From Brevundimonas sp. G8 (GTDB lineage Bacteria > Pseudomonadota > Alphaproteobacteria > Caulobacterales > Caulobacteraceae): a DNA stretch of 64,000 nucleotides. The notes beneath the pieces were generated by a model. The model worked only from the letters and a program-made list of their open reading frames with translations, was not told the origin of the DNA and made no database searches. The stretch is from assembly GCF_902506205.1 (NCBI RefSeq), contig NZ_LR732816.1, positions 1,600,106 through 1,664,105 on the forward strand, given 5' to 3'. Numbering within the stretch: position 1 is the first letter of the stretch; every line of letters starts with the position of its first letter. Position numbers and translations under genes: made by a program. Shown piece by piece: positions 59,620 to 64,000 of the stretch.

Positions 59620-60363
59620 TCACGACTTGGCGGTCCCCAGCTTCGCCTCGGCCTGGTTCCGCGCCTGGGGATCGCCGACGTGCATCCAGTCGCCGTCCAG
59701 GACGCAGCCGAAAAGACGGCCCTGGGCGGCGGACTTGCGCCACAGGGGGCTGAGGGAGAAGGGGCCTTCGCAGCCGTTGTCGGCGTATCCGGGCCGGGTG
59801 ATGTGGACGCCCATATAGGCGTAGGGCGCCGATGCGGCCGCGCCCCGGAAGGCCAGGCCTCCCCCCTCTCCAGAAATGGCATCACGCAGGAAGAAATCGC
59901 CGTCGCCCTCGAAGCCGATGGAGCCCTCGCGGCGGGCCAGCAGCAGGGCGGCGTCCATCGTCTCGGGGTTCCACAGGCGGACCAGATCGGCCAACGCATC
60001 GCCCCGGTCGATCCAGACACTGTCGATATTGGCGACGAAGACGGGCTCCTCGCCCAGCAGGGGATGGGCCTTCTTCAGCCCGCCGCCGGTCTCCAGCAGT
60101 TCGGCGCGTTCGTCGGAGATGACGATCTCAGGCCCGCGCCCCCGCGCGGCGAGATGCGCCTCCAGCCGATCGGCGAACCAGTGGACGTTGACCACCGCCG
60201 TTTCGACCCCCGCCTCAGCCAGTCGGTCCAGCACATGATCGATCAGGGCGCGGCCCTGAACCTCGACCAGGGCCTTGGGTCGGTCGTCGGTCAGGGGACG
60301 CATGCGGGTGCCCAGGCCGGCGGCCAGCACCATCGCCGTCTTGGGCGCGATCTTGTGGGTCAT
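59620..60363 (-). CDS. murU: N-acetylmuramate alpha-1-phosphate uridylyltransferase
   Basis: This nucleotidyltransferase of 247 residues makes UDP-MurNAc from MurNAc-1-phosphate in peptidoglycan recycling. The N-terminal AMVLAAGLGTRMRPLTDDRPKALVEV is the sugar-phosphate nucleotidyltransferase signature. DERAELLETGGGLKKA and DSVWIDRGDALADL carry substrate and metal residues. The assignment as MurU, rather than a general mannose-1-phosphate guanylyltransferase, rests on the 4-bp overlap with amgK, as in Caulobacter and Pseudomonas. Confidence 0.87.
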   Translation of the reverse strand: MTHKIAPKTAMVLAAGLGTRMRPLTDDRPKALVEVQGRALIDHVLDRLAEAGVETAVVNVHWFADRLEAHLAARGRGPEIVISDERAELLETGGGLKKAHPLLGEEPVFVANIDSVWIDRGDALADLVRLWNPETMDAALLLARREGSIGFEGDGDFFLRDAISGEGGGLAFRGAAASAPYAYMGVHITRPGYADNGCEGPFSLSPLWRKSAAQGRLFGCVLDGDWMHVGDPQARNQAEAKLGTAKS

Positions 60364-61451
60364 GTGCGCACCTCGGCGGAGATATACCGGTCGAACCAGC
60401 GGGCGACGGGCGCCAGGGCCGGCTGTTCCAGATTGGCGTTCAGATGCCGCCACATGCGCGGCAGGAACTGGCGGTAACGCGGCTTGCCGTCGCGGGCGAT
60501 CAGACGGGCGAAGATGCCGATGATCCGCGCCTCGTTCAGGGCGGCGAGACCGGCGTAGTCGGCCATGAAGGCGGCGCGGTCCACGCCGGGGCGCAGGGCG
60601 AAATAGCGATCCAGAGCCTGGGCCTCCAGCGCAGGCGACACGTCGCGGCGGGCGTCCTGAAGCAGGGAGTGCAGATCCCAGGACGGGTGGGCGCGGACGG
60701 CGTCCTGGAAGTCGATCATGCCGACGCGGGCGGCGCCGTCTCGCTGGGGCAGCCAGATCAGGTTCTCGGCGTGATAGTCGCGGTGCGCCATGACCGAGGC
60801 CCCCGCCGCGCCCGAGGCGACGATGGGCGCCCAGGCCGCGCGCCAGTCGGCGACGGCGGCGGCGTCGAAGCTGACGCGCTCGTCCAATTTCGGCAGCCAT
60901 TCGACGAACAGATCGGCCCCGCCCTGCAACGCGGTCTCGTCATAGGCCAGCAGGGGCCAGTCGCCGCCGGGTCCGTCAAGCGTTTCGGGCGGCGCGCCCG
61001 CGTCGTGCAGGGCGGCCAGGGCCTCGATGGCCGTCAGATAGAGCGGCGTCTCGTCGGCCCCGTCTGCGATGACGCGGGCGAACAGGTCGTCGCCGAAATC
61101 CTCCAGCACCGCCAAGCCGTTGGCGGCGTCCAGCGACGGGATCTCAGGGGCGGACAGGCCCAGGGATTTCAGATGGGCGGCGACGGCGGCGAAGGCCTCG
61201 ATCCGGCCGGCGGACAGGCGGGCGACGGCGTTCCAGCCGGCGGCGTGGCGCTGTTGCGGCGTCCAGGTCGGGTCGGCGGGCGGGCTTTCGGCGGCGGGGG
61301 CCTGGTCCATCAGCATCAGGGTCGGGCCGCTAGTCGGCGTCAGCCGCTCGTAACGCCGCGTCGAGGCGTCGCCGGGCAGGGGGGCGCGCACGGCGTCGGC
61401 CAGACCGGCGGCCTTCAGGAAGTCGAGACGGAGGATTTCGCGGTCAGACAT
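60360..61451 (-). CDS. amgK: N-acetylmuramate/N-acetylglucosamine kinase AmgK
   Basis: This aminoglycoside-phosphotransferase-fold kinase of 363 residues phosphorylates MurNAc and GlcNAc at C1 for cell-wall recycling. The active site is MAHRDYHAEN (221-230, with Asp225 catalytic) and the metal site is Asp247 in MIDFQDA. PLPGDASTRRYERL near residue 25 is the nucleotide loop. Overlap with murU and with tsaE on the same strand gives tsaE-amgK-murU, an arrangement seen in other proteobacteria that bypass de novo MurNAc synthesis. Confidence 0.9.
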   Translation of the reverse strand: MSDREILRLDFLKAAGLADAVRAPLPGDASTRRYERLTPTSGPTLMLMDQAPAAESPPADPTWTPQQRHAAGWNAVARLSAGRIEAFAAVAAHLKSLGLSAPEIPSLDAANGLAVLEDFGDDLFARVIADGADETPLYLTAIEALAALHDAGAPPETLDGPGGDWPLLAYDETALQGGADLFVEWLPKLDERVSFDAAAVADWRAAWAPIVASGAAGASVMAHRDYHAENLIWLPQRDGAARVGMIDFQDAVRAHPSWDLHSLLQDARRDVSPALEAQALDRYFALRPGVDRAAFMADYAGLAALNEARIIGIFARLIARDGKPRYRQFLPRMWRHLNANLEQPALAPVARWFDRYISAEVRT

Positions 61452-61902
61452 GCAGTTCCTTCAGCCCCGTTTCCCATCGGCCTACGCCGGAAACGGTCGC
61501 AAGGCGGCCCTCGCCCTGTTCGGAGATTTCGATGATCAGTTGATCCGGCCCCAGGAACCGGCCCGGTTCCTCGCCCAGTCGTTCGGGCCATTCGATGACG
61601 GCGCAACCCTCGTCCAGCGCCTCGTCCAGGCCGATCTCGAACGCCTCTTCGGGCCGGGTCAGACGGTAGAGGTCGAAATGGGCGACGGGCGGGTCGCTCT
61701 CGTAGAACTGGACCAGGGTGAAGGTCGGACTGGGCACGTCCTCGTCCGGCGTGGTCAGGGCGCGGATCAGGCCGCGCGCCAGGGTCGACTTGCCCATGCC
61801 CAGCGGCCCGTACAGCAGGACGCTGTCGCCCGGCGCGAGCAGGGGGGCGACAGCCTGGCCAAGGGCGGTGGTGGCCTCGGCGTCGGACAGTTCGATCTTC
61901 AT
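61444..61902 (-). CDS. tsaE: tRNA threonylcarbamoyladenosine biosynthesis protein TsaE
   Basis: TsaE is the ATPase of the complex that makes t6A37 in tRNAs reading ANN codons. The 152-residue protein has the P-loop GPLGMGKST (32-40), SPTFTLVQFYE, HFDLYRLTRPEEAFEIGLDE and VIEWPERLGE, all family signatures. TsaE works with TsaB and TsaD, which are not in the window. It overlaps amgK by 8 bp and the acyltransferase by 4 bp. Confidence 0.95.
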   Translation of the reverse strand: MKIELSDAEATTALGQAVAPLLAPGDSVLLYGPLGMGKSTLARGLIRALTTPDEDVPSPTFTLVQFYESDPPVAHFDLYRLTRPEEAFEIGLDEALDEGCAVIEWPERLGEEPGRFLGPDQLIIEISEQGEGRLATVSGVGRWETGLKELHV

Positions 61903-62753
61903 GCGAACACCGCGTCGGCATCGGCGGCCAGGGTGCGTTCGGTGAAATGTTTCAGCGCCTCGGTGGCCTTGGCCGCGTCCACGTCCAGCCGGTCGGCGGG
62001 GATGGGCAGGCCGACATCGACGCCGAACGGCTTTCCCGCCTTGTTCAGAAGCTCATGGAACAGGGTCACGTCGCGCAGTTCCTGCGAGACCTTGTCGAAC
62101 AGGTGGAACAGACGGCTGTAGGGGCCGGTGACGTGCATTGGGATCACCGGCGCATCGTATTTGCGCGCCATCGAGGCGGCGGTGGGCGCCCATTCGGGAT
62201 CGGTCAGGACGCCGTTCCTCTCACGCGCCAGACGACCGGCGGGGAACATGACGACGCAGCGTTCGGCCTCGAACGCCTCTTTCGCCGCGGTCAGGGTGGC
62301 GCGGGTCTTTTCGCGGGTGCGTTTGTCAGTGACCCATTCGACGGGGATGATGGTCTCGTCCAGCCGGGGCGAGACGCGGATGGCGTCGGCGTTGGCGAAG
62401 AAGATCATGTCGTTGCGCCGCTGTTTGATCGCATCGAACACGGCGAGCCCGTCGGCGATACCGGTGGGGTGGTTGCACACGACGACGCAGCGGCCGGTCG
62501 CGGGCAGACGGTCCAGGTTGGTCGTCGTCACCTTCAGCTTCAGCAGGTCGGAGACGTAGTCGAAGGTCTGCGTCCCCGACAGGGTCTGGATGGCGTCGGC
62601 CATCCGCACCGCCGCCCCATAGCCCAGCACGCCGTAAAGGGCCGGCCGCACCACGGGCCACAGGGGCGAGGCGGTCAGGCGCGGCGCACGCTCGGCGATC
62701 AGCACATCGACGATGTGCGGCTGGCGTCGGGCGGGGAGCGGGGCTGAATCCAT
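61899..62753 (-). CDS. Lysophospholipid acyltransferase family protein
   Basis: This is an acyltransferase of 284 residues. The acceptor-binding HPTGIAD (95-101) has five bases between His and Asp, as in the hemolysin-like/OlsA branch, not four as in PlsC. VVMFPAGRLARERNG is the FPxG block. The protein has a moderately hydrophobic N-terminal segment around 31-56. It may transfer acyl chains to a lysophospholipid or ornithine lipid. The ATG at 62753 is in a 131-bp gap from the divergent peptidase. It heads the minus-strand set that includes tsaE, amgK and murU. Confidence 0.83.
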   Translation of the reverse strand: MDSAPLPARRQPHIVDVLIAERAPRLTASPLWPVVRPALYGVLGYGAAVRMADAIQTLSGTQTFDYVSDLLKLKVTTTNLDRLPATGRCVVVCNHPTGIADGLAVFDAIKQRRNDMIFFANADAIRVSPRLDETIIPVEWVTDKRTREKTRATLTAAKEAFEAERCVVMFPAGRLARERNGVLTDPEWAPTAASMARKYDAPVIPMHVTGPYSRLFHLFDKVSQELRDVTLFHELLNKAGKPFGVDVGLPIPADRLDVDAAKATEALKHFTERTLAADADAVFA

Positions 62754-62884
62754 GGAAGTCCGCTTGTCGCCGGTTCGGGGGGGCGGGGCAAGATGCGCGG
62801 CGTCTTGAGGCGCGATGGCTTGGGCGCTTGGCGATGCGGCGGGCGCCCCCTATCAAGATCGGAAAACCTATGGGGAGTTGAGAC

Positions 62885-64000
62885 ATGACGCGTTCACGCT
62901 GGATGGCGGCCGCCGCCTTTGGAACCCTGATGCTGGCCGCCGCGCCCGCGTTCGCTCAGGAGGCGGCGACTGCGCCGGCCGAGGCGGCGGCGCCCCCATC
63001 CCAGGCTCAGCCGCGCGGCTTGTCGCTGAAGGATCTGGCGATGATGGAGCGGGTCAGCGAGCCGCGCGTCTCGCCGGACGGCCGCCAGATCGTCTACGCC
63101 GTGCGCACCACGGACTGGGACGACAACAAGGGCGTCAACGGCCTGTGGCTGGCCGACGTTGCGGGGGGAGAGCCGCGCAGGCTGGCGATTTCCGAAGGCG
63201 GCGCCTCCGGTGCGCGCTGGGCGCCGGACGGCGGGGCGATCTATTTCCTGTCGTCGCGGGGTGGATCGAACCAGGTGTGGCGCACGGATGCGGCCGGGAT
63301 GGCGGCGGCCCAGGTGACGACCCTGCCGTTCGACGTCTCGGGTTTCCGCATCGCGCCGGACGGCAAGTCGCTGGTGCTGGCGGTTTCGGTCTTCGTGGAT
63401 TGCGACACCCTGGCCTGCACCAAGACGCGGCTGGATGCGCGCGCCAAGTCGACGCTTCAGACCTATGACCGACTGCCGCTGCGCGACTTCGACCATTGGG
63501 TCGATACGCGCCGCACCCATCTGTTCGTCCAGCCGCTGAACGGCTCGGGCCTGGGGGGCGGCGAGCCGCGCGATCTGCTGACGGGCCTAGACGCCGATGT
63601 CTCGGCGGGCGATTCCAGCTTCGACATTTCGCCGGACGGCCGGACGCTGGTTTACGGCACCCAGACGCAAGGAGCGGGCGAGCCCTTCACCAGCAACAGC
63701 GACGTTTTCCGTGTCGCGCTTGAAGGCGGCGCGCCGGTCAATCTGACGGAAGGCAACAAGGGGCCGGACGGCAATCCCGTCTTTTCGCCGAACGGTCGCC
63801 AACTGGCCTGGTTGTCGGCTCCGCGCGAAAACGTCGGCGGGGATCAGGCGGCGGTCTGGGTGGCTGACGCCGACGGGTCGGGCGCGAGGAAGCTGACCGA
63901 CTGGGATCGCGGGGCGGGCGGCCTGCAATGGCGCACCGACGGCCGGTCGCTGCTGGTCTCTGCGGCGGACGAGGGCCAGAACCGGCTGTTCTCGGTCGAC
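62885..64000 (+). CDS. S9 family peptidase, N-terminal part (3' end outside window)
   Basis: These are the first 372 residues of a secreted serine peptidase. A signal peptide ends AFA|QE near residue 24, followed by an alanine/proline linker. The beta-propeller repeats of the DPP-IV/acylaminoacyl-peptidase type show as VSPDGRQIVYAV, WAPDGGAIYFLS, IAPDGKSLVLAV, SPDGRTLVYGT, FSPNGRQLAWLS and WRTDGRSLLVS. The catalytic domain with GxSxG should lie beyond the window edge. A GGGGAG box is 7 bp before the ATG at 62885. It is divergent from the acyltransferase. Confidence 0.85.
   Translation, partial: MTRSRWMAAAAFGTLMLAAAPAFAQEAATAPAEAAAPPSQAQPRGLSLKDLAMMERVSEPRVSPDGRQIVYAVRTTDWDDNKGVNGLWLADVAGGEPRRLAISEGGASGARWAPDGGAIYFLSSRGGSNQVWRTDAAGMAAAQVTTLPFDVSGFRIAPDGKSLVLAVSVFVDCDTLACTKTRLDARAKSTLQTYDRLPLRDFDHWVDTRRTHLFVQPLNGSGLGGGEPRDLLTGLDADVSAGDSSFDISPDGRTLVYGTQTQGAGEPFTSNSDVFRVALEGGAPVNLTEGNKGPDGNPVFSPNGRQLAWLSAPRENVGGDQAAVWVADADGSGARKLTDWDRGAGGLQWRTDGRSLLVSAADEGQNRLFSVD

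Noticed and set aside
1..64000. tRNA, rRNA, CRISPR, phage, insertion sequence or classical defence island
   Set aside because: No GGTTCRA-type T-arm with CCA end, no repeat-spacer array, no transposase or integrase, and no defence gene apart from the Phd/PIN pair were found by eye. A tRNAscan, CRISPR finder or HMM search could still reveal something.

Overview
The window is about 64 kb of very GC-rich chromosomal DNA with tightly packed genes. Many neighbouring genes overlap by 1-8 bases, in forms such as ATGA or TTGA. The gene set points to an alphaproteobacterium of the Caulobacteraceae, most likely Brevundimonas or a close relative. The reasons are the cell-cycle regulator GcrA, the polarity scaffold PodJ, the FtsZ-binding GST-like protein FzlA, alphaproteobacterial AddA/AddB, the long bidomain dCTP deaminase, DUF2125, the trpF-trpB-trpA-accD-folC order, and GANTC (CcrM-type) sites in the gcrA and podJ promoter regions. 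The genus is an inference. I saw no rRNA, tRNA, CRISPR array, prophage or insertion sequence.

Layout. 1-5.5 kb: end of an MFS transporter, dcd, apaG, gcrA, an ABC-2 permease and an M28 peptidase. 5.5-9.2 kb: a YcxB-like protein, argD and argF, a PPOX-fold protein and a small membrane protein. 9.4-12.2 kb: podJ. 12.3-17.9 kb: a TauE exporter with its TIGR02186 partner, gluQ, an AlkA-type glycosylase, a TRIC-like channel, ASCH, HNH and VanZ-like proteins. 18-24.3 kb: pdeM and its Lhr-like helicase, divergent from a DinG-like helicase. 24.3-27.7 kb: ybaK, DUF2125, a chorismate-mutase-like gene and hisC. 27.8-33.2 kb: mipA, plsC, ydcF, ftsX, ftsE, an MJ0042 zinc-ribbon protein and a phosphoribosyltransferase. 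33.4-35 kb: rplU, rpmA and a GNAT acetyltransferase. 35-39.2 kb: a lipoprotein, threonine ammonia-lyase, an FKBP lipoprotein and queG. 39.4-43.7 kb: divergent DUF2239 and GIY-YIG genes, an orphan gene, fzlA, a CDF transporter and uppP. 43.7-52 kb: an rsmC-like gene, an rsuA-like gene, a Phd/PIN toxin-antitoxin pair, trpF, trpB, a secreted protein, trpA, accD and folC. 52-59.5 kb: a small protein, trxA, addA and addB. 59.6-62.8 kb: murU, amgK, tsaE and an acyltransferase. 62.9 kb to the end: an S9 peptidase cut by the window edge.

Functional themes. Cell cycle, polarity and division are represented by gcrA, podJ, ftsEX and fzlA. Double-strand-break and other DNA repair is represented by addAB, pdeM with its helicase, the DinG-like helicase and the AlkA-type enzyme. 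Envelope and peptidoglycan precursor metabolism or recycling is represented by uppP, amgK-murU and the acyltransferases. Amino-acid biosynthesis covers arg, trp, his and ilv.

The least expected content lies between and inside genes. Several families of paired, inverted palindromic repeats sit mostly between convergent genes. One copy lies in frame inside the Lhr-like helicase and adds about 40 residues. The gcrA regulatory region carries a perfect 12-bp inverted repeat, each arm holding a GANTC site. Other candidates are a promoter plus terminator-like leader before rplU, helically phased AGTGCA repeats after the FKBP gene, a TTTACCCGGGTAAA palindrome between DUF2239 and GIY-YIG, and a toxin-antitoxin pair translationally coupled to trpF. 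No wholly new multi-gene system is evident.
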